Assembly (NCBI GenBank): GCA_902622515.1
Contig: CACNQE010000011.1
Span: 1 to 64,000, forward strand
Reading direction: 5' to 3'
Origin: an uncultured SAR116 cluster alpha proteobacterium
GTDB lineage: Bacteria > Pseudomonadota > Alphaproteobacteria > Puniceispirillales > Puniceispirillaceae
Length of the DNA: 64,000 bases
Part shown: in pieces, positions 8,826-17,819 of the stretch
How positions within the stretch are numbered: the stretch's first letter is position 1
Layout: each line of letters opens with the position of its first letter
Notes under the pieces: model-generated
What the model was told of the DNA's origin: nothing
Seen by the model: only the letters and a program-made list of their open reading frames with translations
Database searches by the model: none
Program-made: the position numbers and the translations under genes

Positions 8826-9617
8826 ATGGCTGCTACAGCTAAGAAAAAAGCGAAGAACTCATCATTTGGCCAGACTGTTATAGACGGAAAAAACGTAACA
8901 AAGATTTTTGGTGAAACAGTTACCGCACTTGAAGGAGCTGACTTCAACATTAGAGCAGGCGAATTCATCTCTCTCGTAGGCCCCAGCGGATGCGGAAAAT
9001 CCACCCTTCTTCGTTTAGTGGCAGGATTAATCGAAAAAACTAGTGGTGACTTAACCGTTAATAACGAGGTTGTAACAAAACCACGAACAGATATTGGAAT
9101 GATGTTTCAGAAAGCTGTCCTGCTTGATTGGAGAACCGCTATTGAAAACGTTCTTCTTCCGTCAGAAATTCAGCACCGAATCACACAAGATGACAAGAAT
9201 AAAGCAATGGCATCGCTAGATTTAGTGGGCCTAAAAGGTTTTGAATTTCACTTTCCCAAACAATTGTCCGGTGGAATGCAGCAACGTGTTGCACTTGCAC
9301 GACTTATCCAAACTGGCGCAAATATTATGTTGATGGACGAGCCCTTTGGAGCACTAGACGAATTCACTAGGGAGCGTCTGAATATTGAGTTAGAGCGTAT
9401 TGTTGGCGAATTAAAAGCAACAACCCTATTTGTTACACACAATATTCAAGAAGCAATTTTTCTAGCTGATAGGGTATTAGTCATGACACCCCGGCCAGGA
9501 AGAATTGCAAAGATTATTGATGTAGAATTTGACCGACCAAGAGATATCTCCATACAGACTAGCCGTGATTTTAATATCATTGTTGAAGAAGTCAGAGATA
9601 CACTCGGAGGACATTAA
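8826..9617 (+). CDS. ABC transporter ATP-binding protein (SsuB/TauB/ThiZ type)
   Basis: A 263-aa ATPase. It shows Walker A GPSGCGKST near residue 57, the Q-loop MMFQKAVLLDWR, the signature LSGGMQQR and Walker B LMDEPFGALDE, with the switch histidine in TLFVTHN. This arrangement is typical of the nitrate/sulfonate/taurine and NMT1-type importers. The stretch AATAKKKAKN at the N-terminus is a short basic leader without family function. AAGGGGG lies just before the ATG. It opens a four-gene importer operon (ATPase, two permeases, binding protein). Confidence 0.9.
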   Translation: MAATAKKKAKNSSFGQTVIDGKNVTKIFGETVTALEGADFNIRAGEFISLVGPSGCGKSTLLRLVAGLIEKTSGDLTVNNEVVTKPRTDIGMMFQKAVLLDWRTAIENVLLPSEIQHRITQDDKNKAMASLDLVGLKGFEFHFPKQLSGGMQQRVALARLIQTGANIMLMDEPFGALDEFTRERLNIELERIVGELKATTLFVTHNIQEAIFLADRVLVMTPRPGRIAKIIDVEFDRPRDISIQTSRDFNIIVEEVRDTLGGH

Positions 9618-9620
9618 AAC

Positions 9621-10478
9621 ATGTCATATTCAACTACAGACCAGACTAAACATATTAGTATTTTTAAAACACTCCCATTCCATTTGCTAATTTTCGCTGG
9701 TCTTATCTTTTTATGGGAAATGGTTAATCTTTATGGGTTTGAAGACCAAATTCAAGCGGACATGATAGCTCCTAGGCCAACTAATATCGTACTAGCCATG
9801 ATTGATATTTTTATCATTGACCAAACAGTTTGGAAACACCTCATATCTACATTTCAAAAAGCTCTGCTTGGAGCTAGTATTGGAACAGCAATCGGGATGG
9901 GGCTGGCAATATCAGCCACCTTAAGTTTAACATTTAGGAAATACATCAAGCCATGGATTATCCTTATGGAAGCCACACCTAGAATCGCTGTTGGTCCGAT
10001 TTTTGTAGCTCTGTTGGGTTTCGGTTTATGGGCTGCTGTAGCTTTGGCTGCCCTGGTCGCCTTTTTCGGTCCCTTTGTAAATACCTTCCAGGGCCTTATG
10101 GAGATAGATGAAGAAGCCGAAGAAATGTTTCGTTCTATGGGCGCTTCACGATTTCAAACATTCTGGAAACTTAGATTCGCATCTGCCATGGAATTGATTT
10201 CAGCTGGTTGGAAGCTTGCAACTGCCTCTGCTTTCGGGGGGGCATTAGTTGCAGAATTTATTCAAGCCAGTGAAGGCATGGGAGTTTTAATTTCTCAATA
10301 TGTCATAATGATAACTATGGATTATGCATTCGCCGCACTACTTTCAGTAACGATCTTTGGTTTCATTTTATTTAAGATAATGGATTTTTTAGATTATCGT
10401 CTGATTTTTTGGAAAAATGATCTTCTTCTGCTTAAAGAAAGTGAAAAGAGAAGAAAGAAAGCGGGTGTTGTATCATGA
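9621..10478 (+). CDS. ABC transporter permease (NMT1/SsuC type), first of two
   Basis: A 285-aa inner-membrane permease with about six hydrophobic segments. The coupling-helix (EAA) region is visible as EEMFRSMGASRFQTFWKLRFASAMELISAGWKLA, here given in parts: EEMFRSMGAS, then FWKLRFASAM. It begins three bases after the ATPase stop and overlaps the next permease by four bases (ATGA), so the two permeases are coupled and likely form a heterodimer. Substrate unknown; see the binding protein. Confidence 0.88.
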   Translation: MSYSTTDQTKHISIFKTLPFHLLIFAGLIFLWEMVNLYGFEDQIQADMIAPRPTNIVLAMIDIFIIDQTVWKHLISTFQKALLGASIGTAIGMGLAISATLSLTFRKYIKPWIILMEATPRIAVGPIFVALLGFGLWAAVALAALVAFFGPFVNTFQGLMEIDEEAEEMFRSMGASRFQTFWKLRFASAMELISAGWKLATASAFGGALVAEFIQASEGMGVLISQYVIMITMDYAFAALLSVTIFGFILFKIMDFLDYRLIFWKNDLLLLKESEKRRKKAGVVS

Positions 10479-11311
10479 AAACAATGAACTTTGTAATATC
10501 GTTTTTAAAATACTCCCTTAGCTTTGTCATTGTATTAGGATTATGGGAAGCATACGCACGTTATGGGGGACTTAATGAATTATTCTTGCCACGACCATCC
10601 AAAATTGGTGATAAACTTTATAATTTATTTTTCAAATTTGAAATTATAGAACAGGGTACTATCTATTGGCACTTCTTTGCAACATTAGCACAGATGTCAA
10701 TTGGCTTTTGTTATGGAATAATTATAGGAAATACTCTCGCCATTATAGCGGCTTTTAATGAGACTTTTAGAAGATATATAGCGCCATATGCAGTTGTATT
10801 TAATGTTACCCCAGGCATTGCTGTTCTGCCTTTGATAATTGCGTGGTTCGGATTTGGATGGGAGTCAAAAATTGCTTTAGCAACATTAGTTTGTTTTTTT
10901 CCACCTTTTATTAATACATTGACTGGTTTATTGAAAAAAAATGATGAGGCTATTGAATTATTTCAAACAATTGGCGCAACTCATTCACAATATTTTTGGA
11001 AGCAACAGCTTCCAAACGCCCTTCCAGAAATTTTTGCTGGGCTTAAACTTGCGATTACCACAGCATTACTTGGAACTATTGTAGCCCAATTTGGGTCAGC
11101 TACAGAGGGTGTTGGAATTCTAATGCAGCGATTTGCGTTCCGGCTAGATATGGCTGGTTCATTTGCTTCATTAGTTACAATGGCAATCATGGGACTTTTA
11201 GTTTTCACTATTGCAGAGGTCTTGGATAGACGTATTGTTTTTTGGAGAGATACCAAGGGATTAGAGCGTGTTTCCAGAAAGAAGCAAAGAAAGCTATCGT
11301 CCAATGATTAG
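10475..11311 (+). CDS. ABC transporter permease (NMT1/SsuC type), second of two
   Basis: A 278-aa permease paralogous to the one before it, with an N-terminal hydrophobic segment (residues 7-24) and an EAA-type loop AIELFQTIGATHSQYFWKQQ. FLPRPSKIGDKL near residue 37 matches the conserved PSP motif that starts this permease family. Overlap with the upstream gene and the same strand place it in the importer operon. Systems with two distinct permeases are less common than homodimers in this family. Confidence 0.88.
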   Translation: MKTMNFVISFLKYSLSFVIVLGLWEAYARYGGLNELFLPRPSKIGDKLYNLFFKFEIIEQGTIYWHFFATLAQMSIGFCYGIIIGNTLAIIAAFNETFRRYIAPYAVVFNVTPGIAVLPLIIAWFGFGWESKIALATLVCFFPPFINTLTGLLKKNDEAIELFQTIGATHSQYFWKQQLPNALPEIFAGLKLAITTALLGTIVAQFGSATEGVGILMQRFAFRLDMAGSFASLVTMAIMGLLVFTIAEVLDRRIVFWRDTKGLERVSRKKQRKLSSND

Positions 11312-11324
11312 TCATTATAAGGGG

Positions 11325-11343
11325 AAGCCTTATTGTAAGGCTT
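11325..11343 (+). other. Intercistronic hairpin between permease and binding-protein gene
   Basis: An 8-bp perfect stem (AAGCCTTA and TAAGGCTT) with a 3-base loop lies in the 59-base gap before the binding-protein gene. It has no strong T run after it. It may be an mRNA processing or stability element that helps the binding protein be made in excess of the permeases; this is inference. Confidence 0.35.
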
Positions 11344-11370
11344 TGTAATTGAGCGTAAAGGGAGAGAAAT

Positions 11371-12420
11371 ATGCTTAAAAAACTATTGGCGACAGCATTA
11401 GCTGTTGCTGTTATCTCGCCTATGTCAGCTATGGCTGGTGGGCATTTAGATAAAATCACTATTATCCAACCATCTTATCCTTCAATGATTTTCTGGCCGT
11501 CACATATTAGTGCACAGCTTGGTTTTTATGAAGAAATGGGTGTGGATCCAACCTATCTTGATGGTGACACAACAGTACCGTATCAGGCTTTTCTTTTAAA
11601 CGGACAAGCTGACTTTGCAATGCTCGACGGACCTCAAGTGTTCCAAGGTGCTTCCGCTGAGATGGGTCTAAAGACTGTTTATTCTGTTCACAGTTCAGCA
11701 CCAGAAGGTGTTTATGTTAGTGCCGATAGCCCACTTCAGAGTGTAACAGAACTTAAGGGTAAGACTGTTGGTCTTGCATCTGACCGTGACCTTGCATCTC
11801 TTAAAGTTGCAATGGCCCACGCTGATTCAAACATTGATGGTGTAAGCACTGTTGTTGTTGGTGATGCCGGCCCAACATTGGCAAACGTGTTCCTAAAAGG
11901 AACAGCTGCTGCATTTGCTGGCTCCATCTCAGACCTTGCTGCACTTGCAACTAAAGGCGTTGTGGTTAGAGATATCACACCTCCATCTGCAAAAGTCGCT
12001 CCTGCAAACACATATGCGGTAAATGGTGCAACAATGATGGATAATTATGATAAGTATTGTCGTTTCTTAAAGGCATACTCAATGGGTGTTCACGTTGGTA
12101 AGTACAACTTGGATATTATTGCAGCTATGTCAAAAGCAAAAGATGGCGCACCTCATCAGTGGGAAGTTGAAGAAGTGGGTAATTCATACCTACAGGCAGT
12201 TGCTAAGCTTCAATTGCCACCAGAAGGCGATACTTCATATGGTCTAGTTGCTGAGTCAGCATGGCTAACAGTTAACAATGACATGAAGATGATCGGTGCT
12301 GTGGATGCAGACTATGACACCAATGACTATCTTTCACACGTTTTCGAAGGCTGTGCAAACAACTTTGACCGTGCAGCAGTTGAAGCAGCTGCTGATGCAT
12401 GGATGGCTAAAAACGGCTAA
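11371..12420 (+). CDS. ABC transporter substrate-binding protein, NMT1/THI5-like
   Basis: A 349-aa periplasmic binding protein with a clear signal peptide (basic start, hydrophobic core, cleavage after SAMA near residue 22). The mature part begins LDKITIIQPSYPSMIFWPSHIS and includes LGFYEEMGVDPTYLDGD and VTELKGKTVGLASDRDLAS, features of NMT1/THI5-like and TauA/SsuA binding proteins. GGGAGAG lies upstream of the ATG. A terminator follows the gene. Ligands in this family include pyrimidines, sulfonates and aromatic acids; none can be assigned here. Confidence 0.88.
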   Translation: MLKKLLATALAVAVISPMSAMAGGHLDKITIIQPSYPSMIFWPSHISAQLGFYEEMGVDPTYLDGDTTVPYQAFLLNGQADFAMLDGPQVFQGASAEMGLKTVYSVHSSAPEGVYVSADSPLQSVTELKGKTVGLASDRDLASLKVAMAHADSNIDGVSTVVVGDAGPTLANVFLKGTAAAFAGSISDLAALATKGVVVRDITPPSAKVAPANTYAVNGATMMDNYDKYCRFLKAYSMGVHVGKYNLDIIAAMSKAKDGAPHQWEVEEVGNSYLQAVAKLQLPPEGDTSYGLVAESAWLTVNNDMKMIGAVDADYDTNDYLSHVFEGCANNFDRAAVEAAADAWMAKNG

Positions 12421-12440
12421 TTCATATAATTAAAATATTA

Positions 12441-12475
12441 GGGCGTCTTAGTTTATACTAAGGCGCCCTTTTTTA
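12441..12475 (+). terminator. Rho-independent terminator of the ABC importer operon
   Basis: An 11-bp stem (GGGCGTCTTAG with CTAAGGCGCCC, one G-U pair) and a 6-base loop are followed by a run of six T. It lies 20 bases after the binding-protein stop. It could also stop transcription of the convergent FAH gene. Confidence 0.85.
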
Positions 12476-12504
12476 TGAGAGTAATTTAATCTTTTTATTA
12501 CTTA

Positions 12505-13374
12505 TCAAATAACTGGATTTGTCAAAGAACCTAATCCGGTAACATTGATGGTAACTTTATCCCCTGATTTTAAAAACTTTGGTGGTGAAAAACCTATGCC
12601 CACACCAACTGGCGTTCCAGTTGCAATTATATCACCTGCGAGCAACGTGCCTGTTAGAGTTAGTGTTTCAATTAATGTTGGTATATCAAAAATTAGGTCC
12701 CGGACTTCTGCCTGCTGCCGGACCTCATCATTTACAAGCGTCTGGATCTGCATAGATGGTAGGTCGTCAATTTCATCTTTAGTAACTATATAAGGTCCCA
12801 TCGGCCCAAAGGTGTCCAGACCTTTACCTATTGTCCATTGATTGTGTTTTTTTTGTAATTCTCGCGAAGTTACATCATTAATTATAACATATCCAAAAAC
12901 ATAATCCTGCCAATCGTTTTTAGCGACACGACGCGCGGTCTTACTAATTACCACACCAAGCTCTCCCTCATAATCAACTGAACCAGTTGGATCTATTGAT
13001 GTGTCAATAGCATCATCTGGACCAATTAGGGATGTCATAGCCTTAGTAAAAATTATGGGCTCTGATGGAATAGTCTCTTTCTGGGTTGCATCAAAACCTG
13101 AATCAAAAAACTCCTTGGCATGAGCATAATAATTTTTACCTACGCAAATCATATCTCGCAACAAGTAAGGTATTGGCGACAGTAATTTTATTTCACTTAG
13201 TTTCTTCCTAGGAGCTTTATCTAACATTGCTTGCCATTCAGAGATATTACCAGAACTTATCATAGCTAAAACAGCTGTATTTGCATTTTTGCCCTCATCA
13301 CAGCAGATAAACTCTTCTCCCACTATCATTCCTGCTTTAATTTTACCATTATCAGATATAGTTGCGAGTTTCAT
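12505..13374 (-). CDS. Fumarylacetoacetate hydrolase (FAH) family protein
   Basis: A 289-aa FAH-fold enzyme. The metal-binding glutamates appear in DYEGELGVVI, and the core motifs GKNYYAHAKEF, PSEPIIFTKAMTSLIGPDD, NDVTSRELQ and TGTPVGVGIG are all present in the usual order. Members hydrolyse C-C bonds or decarboxylate / tautomerise 2-oxo acids such as 2-hydroxyhepta-diene-dioate or ureidoglycolate-type substrates, and dehydrated sugar acids in some pathways. It is convergent with the ABC importer and divergent from the 3-hydroxyisobutyrate-dehydrogenase-like gene. Exact reaction unknown. Confidence 0.87.
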   Translation of the reverse strand: MKLATISDNGKIKAGMIVGEEFICCDEGKNANTAVLAMISSGNISEWQAMLDKAPRKKLSEIKLLSPIPYLLRDMICVGKNYYAHAKEFFDSGFDATQKETIPSEPIIFTKAMTSLIGPDDAIDTSIDPTGSVDYEGELGVVISKTARRVAKNDWQDYVFGYVIINDVTSRELQKKHNQWTIGKGLDTFGPMGPYIVTKDEIDDLPSMQIQTLVNDEVRQQAEVRDLIFDIPTLIETLTLTGTLLAGDIIATGTPVGVGIGFSPPKFLKSGDKVTINVTGLGSLTNPVI

Positions 13375-13418
13375 GATGCTCCTTCCCTTAATTATTTTAC
13401 TATAAACACTCTAGCCAA

Positions 13419-13428
13419 TTATCGATAA
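13419..13428. promoter_or_regulatory. Perfect palindrome TTATCGATAA between divergent genes (putative operator)
   Basis: The third perfect copy of this 10-bp palindrome, 45 bases from the FAH start and about 80 from the dehydrogenase start, in a divergent intergenic region. A role in controlling both genes is inferred. Confidence 0.35.
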
Positions 13429-13508
13429 ATGTGAAAATAATAATGTTCTCGATCAGGGTTTTAATAGATAAATTAAACATCAACCTCAAATTAAACAACG
13501 GAGTAATC

Positions 13509-14372
13509 ATGAGTGTAGGAATAATAGGGCTTGGTGCAATGGGTGGAGCTTATGCGCGTAACTTATTGGCTGGCGGAATCGCTGTTCATGGATTTGATCC
13601 AGATCCATCAGCACAAAAAATGCTAACAGAGGCTGGTGGAACTCCTCAATCCGATTATGGAGACTGGTTGCGTGACTGTGAGATGATTATATTATCAATA
13701 GCAAGCACTCAGATTCTTACTGATTCAATTAATAAACTTTGTAAAATACTGAAACCAGGTCAGGTTGTTCTTGAAACGGGTACTTTTACTCTTGATACAA
13801 AGCAAGCAGCAAAAAATGACTTAGATAACTGTGGCGCAGTCTTACTTGATTGTCCAGTAAGCGGAACTGGTGCTCAAGCCGCAGTCGCTGACCTTGTTAT
13901 GATGGCAAGCGGTCCTGAAAATAGCTATTTAAAAATAGCTCCCTTACTAGAGCATTTTACGAAAAAAGTAATTTATGCTGGTCCATTTGGAAATGGATCA
14001 AAGTTAAAATTTGTAGCAAACCATGCTGTCTATGTTCATAATTGTGCTGCTGCAGAGAGTTTAAATTACGGGGTTTCACTCGGCCTAGATCCCAAAATGA
14101 TATTTAATTTACTATCAAACGGAGCTGGGCAGTCAAAAATGTCCGATTTGCGTATGCCACTAATGATAGATCATGCTTACGAACCAGCCACAGCTAATAT
14201 GCCGATTGCGTATAAAGATATATCTGTAATAAGTGAAGATATTAAGAGTAATAATTGCTCTACACCACTTTTTGATGCTACCCAAAAACTATATGACATA
14301 GCTAAGGAAAATGTTCCAGCTACATATGATACTGGTGCAGTTTACGAAGTTTATAGGCAAAAATTAGTTTAA
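13509..14372 (+). CDS. NAD(P)-dependent beta-hydroxyacid dehydrogenase (3-hydroxyisobutyrate dehydrogenase-like)
   Basis: A 287-aa protein with the N-terminal nucleotide fold GIIGLGAMGGAYARNL, the substrate-binding motif DCPVSGTGAQAA and the catalytic lysine region GNGSKLKFVANH. I chose the ATG at 13509, which follows ACGGAG and starts directly at the Rossmann fold; an in-frame ATG 26 codons earlier would add a non-conserved leader. Its stop overlaps the start of the TSUP transporter by one base. Family members oxidise 3-hydroxyisobutyrate, tartronate semialdehyde or other beta-hydroxyacids. Confidence 0.85.
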   Translation: MSVGIIGLGAMGGAYARNLLAGGIAVHGFDPDPSAQKMLTEAGGTPQSDYGDWLRDCEMIILSIASTQILTDSINKLCKILKPGQVVLETGTFTLDTKQAAKNDLDNCGAVLLDCPVSGTGAQAAVADLVMMASGPENSYLKIAPLLEHFTKKVIYAGPFGNGSKLKFVANHAVYVHNCAAAESLNYGVSLGLDPKMIFNLLSNGAGQSKMSDLRMPLMIDHAYEPATANMPIAYKDISVISEDIKSNNCSTPLFDATQKLYDIAKENVPATYDTGAVYEVYRQKLV

Positions 14373-15118
14373 TGGTTTTTGAACCATATGGTCACTTGAC
14401 TATAGCCTCAATAATGTTTGCCTTAGTGCTTTCTGGAAGTGTGAAGGGAATATTCGGAATTGGTTTTCCTGTTGTTGCCATGGCAACACTACCTTTATTC
14501 ATTACTCCCATTACAGCCATAACAGTGATTGCATTGCCAATTGTTGTAACTAATATCCAGCAGCTTTTTTCCGAAAAAAAATGGAAACACATCATTTATA
14601 AATATAGGTATATGGCAATTTTTATGATGTTAGCTAGTTTCTTATCTAGTCAAATACTAACCCATATATCGGTGGATCTCATCACTGCTATAATTGGTTT
14701 TGCTCTTGCATTATTTGCAATTTACAGTTTGTTCAATTTCACACTTCCAATCAACACCCAACCCATTTGGCAGATCTTCGCTGGAGCTAGTTCTGGACTT
14801 CTAAGCGGAATGACTGGCATTCAGTCTACTGCTATCATTTATTTTGCCTCATTAGATATAGGCAGGGATGAATTTGTTGGTGCCGTTGGGTATATTTTTT
14901 TGGTAGGTGGATTGGGCCTTAGCATCGGTCTTATCAACAATAATATGCTCAATTCAAATTCAGCTGTTCTTAGTATAGGAGCTATTTTGTTTAGCGTAGT
15001 AGGATTCAAATTAGGCTCCCTACTACGCCCTTATATTGGGTCAGAATTATTTAAAAAAATGCTTTTTGTTATGATGCTTTTAATCGGCATCAAACAAATA
15101 TATCAGTTTTTTGTTTAA
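14372..15118 (+). CDS. TSUP-family (TauE/SafE) membrane transporter
   Basis: A 248-aa membrane protein with about eight hydrophobic segments. The early motif SGSVKGIFGIGFPVVAMATLP and the mid-protein repeat GASSGLLSGMTGIQSTAIIYF are the two halves typical of TauE/SafE proteins, which export sulfite or organosulfur and organic anions. It is coupled to the dehydrogenase by a one-base TAATG overlap, so the pair may handle one substrate. Direction and ligand are unknown. Confidence 0.82.
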   Translation: MVFEPYGHLTIASIMFALVLSGSVKGIFGIGFPVVAMATLPLFITPITAITVIALPIVVTNIQQLFSEKKWKHIIYKYRYMAIFMMLASFLSSQILTHISVDLITAIIGFALALFAIYSLFNFTLPINTQPIWQIFAGASSGLLSGMTGIQSTAIIYFASLDIGRDEFVGAVGYIFLVGGLGLSIGLINNNMLNSNSAVLSIGAILFSVVGFKLGSLLRPYIGSELFKKMLFVMMLLIGIKQIYQFFV

Positions 15119-15133
15119 TTCCTTTTTTACTTA

Positions 15134-16126
15134 TTATAACTCAACAACCTCCCCTTTTTCGGCGGATTTGATAATCGCATTTAGAACTTCTATATTATGC
15201 ATCATTTCAAAATTTTTATTTAAATATTCTGTGCCATTAGTAATTGCTGAAGCCCAATTCTCAAGATTAGCTGATACAGAATCCGACCAATCATAACGTG
15301 TTGTATTTGTATCTTCCAGAGAATGATAAACCTGCAAATCTGCTACACCTGAGGTTTCATCAGGATGGGTACTATTTCTAACTTCTGCCCACATCTTTGA
15401 CCCAAAAATATGTGTTCTTAGGAAATGAGGAGTATGAAGAATAGCCTGTATATTTGCTGTCATGCCAGCTTCAAATAATATCTGAACAACCACAACATCG
15501 CCGGTCTCCCATCCAAGAGAGCGACTTGAGGTATTGGCATAAACTGATTTCACTTTTCCAAAATACCAAATTAAAATATCCGTAAGATGAATGCCCATCT
15601 GCGTCATGCCAGCAGCTGGGGCAAATTCTTTTGTTGTTCTCCAGCTTCCAGGTGGAAGATGGATTAATTTATCATGGCTAAATGCTAATTCAGCATGCAT
15701 TATGTTTCCAAATGCATTTTCATCTAGAAGACGTTTAATTTCCATAACAGCTGGTTCAAATCTGCGCTCATGACCAATTCCCAAGACGAGCCCTGCCTCT
15801 TCACACGCTTTTACACTCTTTTGAGCACCCTCAAACGTAAGTGAAAGCGGCTTTTCGCAAAAAACATGTTTTCCTTCCGCGACGCATTGCGCAATTTGTG
15901 TGTCATGAAAATCATTTGGTGATGTAAGAATAAGGGCGCTCACGTTTTTCATTTTTACAGTTTCGTCAAAATCTAAAATAGGTTTTAACCCCATCTCTTT
16001 AATGTCGCTATGTACATCTGAATTTGGTTCAACAACACACACTAATTCAAACAAACTATTTTCTTTTAGTCGAGAGGCTATGGTTCGACCCCACCAACCA
16101 AACCCAACAAGTGCTACTGATAACAT
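15134..16126 (-). CDS. Gfo/Idh/MocA family oxidoreductase
   Basis: A 330-aa NAD(P)-binding enzyme: VALVGFGWWGRTIASRL opens the Rossmann fold, and VFCEKPLSLT holds the EKP motif with the catalytic lysine. GIGHERRFEPA and the histidine in MGIHLTDILIWYFG follow as in the C-terminal Gfo/Idh/MocA domain. It follows the neighbouring beta-hydroxyacid dehydrogenase at 13 bases on the same strand, so the two are probably co-transcribed. Substrates in this family are mostly sugars, inositols and their derivatives. Confidence 0.87.
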   Translation of the reverse strand: MLSVALVGFGWWGRTIASRLKENSLFELVCVVEPNSDVHSDIKEMGLKPILDFDETVKMKNVSALILTSPNDFHDTQIAQCVAEGKHVFCEKPLSLTFEGAQKSVKACEEAGLVLGIGHERRFEPAVMEIKRLLDENAFGNIMHAELAFSHDKLIHLPPGSWRTTKEFAPAAGMTQMGIHLTDILIWYFGKVKSVYANTSSRSLGWETGDVVVVQILFEAGMTANIQAILHTPHFLRTHIFGSKMWAEVRNSTHPDETSGVADLQVYHSLEDTNTTRYDWSDSVSANLENWASAITNGTEYLNKNFEMMHNIEVLNAIIKSAEKGEVVEL

Positions 16127-16139
16127 TTAAAATCCTTTC

Positions 16140-17015
16140 TTAAAATTTACTGCTACGCCAAGCGGCTAGCAAAGAGGCGTCATGGACTGCCCAACCATCC
16201 TCTGCTGCATCTTCAGCAGTTTTGCGTGCCGCATCAATAATAGGGCTTTCAAAACCCATCGATTGAGCAGTTCCAACCATTAGTTTCATGTCTTTAATCG
16301 CGTTTAACATCGTAAAGTTTGAGGCTGCTGACTGGCCTTCTTGAATCATTTCTAAGATTGGCTGGCATCTTATTTTTGCTGCTCCAATAGCCCCTGAACT
16401 ATCTACCAATATGCTCATAGCCTGTTCTGTGGGAATATCTTTTTTTGTTGCCATCGCTACAGCTTCTCCTAAAGCCCCCCAGTAGACCATCAAGGGTAAA
16501 TTAATTGCTAGTTTCATAGCAGCAGCAGCACCAGTATCACCGAGATACTCTATTCTTCTGGTGAGTTGCTTTAAAATAGGTTCAGCACGGTTAAATGCAT
16601 CCTTGTCCCCTGCCACCAGCCCTAATAGCGTTCCTTCTCTTGCAGGCTTGACAGTTCCTCCCACAGGGGCTTCAACAAATTGCCCACCTTTTTCTTTAAC
16701 CGAATTTTCAAGCTCAACAGCACGTTCTGGCGAGGTTGTACATATTTCAATTATCAATTTTCCGTGAAGTGATATGCTAGTTAAACCACCCTCATCAAAA
16801 TAAGCTGCCTGAGTCGCATTATCATTTGCTAAAATGGAAATAATTATATCTGCAGATGATGCGACTTCTGCAGGATTGGAGGCAACTGTAACACCTTTTA
16901 GGTCAGATATTTTTTCTAAAGAACGGTTCCAAACTATAAGCTTGTTACCTGTTTCCATAAGACGCTCACAAATTGCACGCCCCATCTTACCAACGCCTAT
17001 TAATCCGAGTAACAT
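16140..17015 (-). CDS. NAD(P)-dependent beta-hydroxyacid dehydrogenase (GarR/MmsB-like)
   Basis: A 291-aa protein beginning LLGLIGVGKMGRAICERL (Rossmann motif), with VEAPVGGTVKPAREGTL as substrate-binding segment and the catalytic lysine in AAAMKLAINLPLM. It is a second, distinct member of the family seen at 13509 and is on the opposite strand, in an apparent operon with the Gfo/Idh/MocA gene. Its substrate may be tartronate semialdehyde, a hydroxyisobutyrate-like acid or a succinic semialdehyde; none is proven. Confidence 0.85.
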   Translation of the reverse strand: MLLGLIGVGKMGRAICERLMETGNKLIVWNRSLEKISDLKGVTVASNPAEVASSADIIISILANDNATQAAYFDEGGLTSISLHGKLIIEICTTSPERAVELENSVKEKGGQFVEAPVGGTVKPAREGTLLGLVAGDKDAFNRAEPILKQLTRRIEYLGDTGAAAAMKLAINLPLMVYWGALGEAVAMATKKDIPTEQAMSILVDSSGAIGAAKIRCQPILEMIQEGQSAASNFTMLNAIKDMKLMVGTAQSMGFESPIIDAARKTAEDAAEDGWAVHDASLLAAWRSSKF

Positions 17016-17214
17016 AGTTTAAACTCCTTGTTTAATAACAAATAAAAATATACTAATTTGTAAAGCTAATTGGAAACATAAAGATAAAAAAATTTTATAT
17101 AGTTTTTTTATTTTTAGGGGAATTTATTACACTGCCATCAAAGATGAAGCTGACTTTTGCTTCGCAACTTGATTGCTATGCTATTCAAAAGCGTTTAATA
17201 CAACATAACAGATA

Positions 17215-17232
17215 TAAATTATTGATAATTTA
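17215..17232. promoter_or_regulatory. 18-bp palindrome containing TTATTGATAA (putative operator)
   Basis: An 8-bp inverted repeat with a 2-base centre (TAAATTAT-TG-ATAATTTA) lies in the 295-base divergent gap between the beta-hydroxyacid dehydrogenase and the flavin reductase. Its core at 17219-17228 differs by one base from the TTATCGATAA sites. Nothing else was seen in this gap. Confidence 0.35.
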
Positions 17233-17310
17233 TGAATTCATGAAACTATAGCCTTAAATTATGCAGACCAGCAAAGATAACATAATTAAGGTTACACAAA
17301 AGAGAACTGA

Positions 17311-17802
17311 ATGACACAATTTGATACTAGAAAATTACGAAATGCTTTTGGTTGTTTCCCTTCAGGAGTAACAATCGTTTCTCTTAAAGATGAGGAACAA
17401 AACCCAACAGGTATTACCGTGAGCTCGTTTTCATCCCTTAGCCTTTACCCACCTTTATGCCTTTTTTCAATTGGAAAGGAGCAGGCAAGCAGGCCTTTAT
17501 TTGAGAGAAGCAACCACTTTGTAATTAATGTGCTATGTGCAGAACAAGAAAATATAGCTTGGCAATTTGCAAAGCCTATTGAAAACAAATTTGAAAATGT
17601 ATCCTATACTGAAAACGCAAACGGCATGCCTGTTATTGATGGTAATTTGGCCTATTTTTCTTGCAAGAAATGGGCTCTTTATGAAGGTGGTGATCATATT
17701 ATAATCGTAGGTGAAGTATTAGATTTTAAGCAAACAGATTTGGATGCACTCATTTTCTTTAAAGGGAAAATTGATACCATTTCTAACCCACATTCAAATT
17801 AA
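17311..17802 (+). CDS. Flavin reductase-like FMN-binding protein
   Basis: A 163-aa protein of the flavin reductase-like domain family, which passes NAD(P)H electrons to free FMN/FAD for two-component monooxygenases. The segments RNAFGCFPSGVTIVS, GITVSSFSSLSLYPPLCLFSIG and SNHFVINVLCAEQENIAWQFA follow the family pattern. No partner monooxygenase is encoded in this window. It is followed after 17 bases by the CMD-like gene on the same strand. Confidence 0.85.
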   Translation: MTQFDTRKLRNAFGCFPSGVTIVSLKDEEQNPTGITVSSFSSLSLYPPLCLFSIGKEQASRPLFERSNHFVINVLCAEQENIAWQFAKPIENKFENVSYTENANGMPVIDGNLAYFSCKKWALYEGGDHIIIVGEVLDFKQTDLDALIFFKGKIDTISNPHSN

Positions 17803-17819
17803 AGAAAGTTCAGATTATT

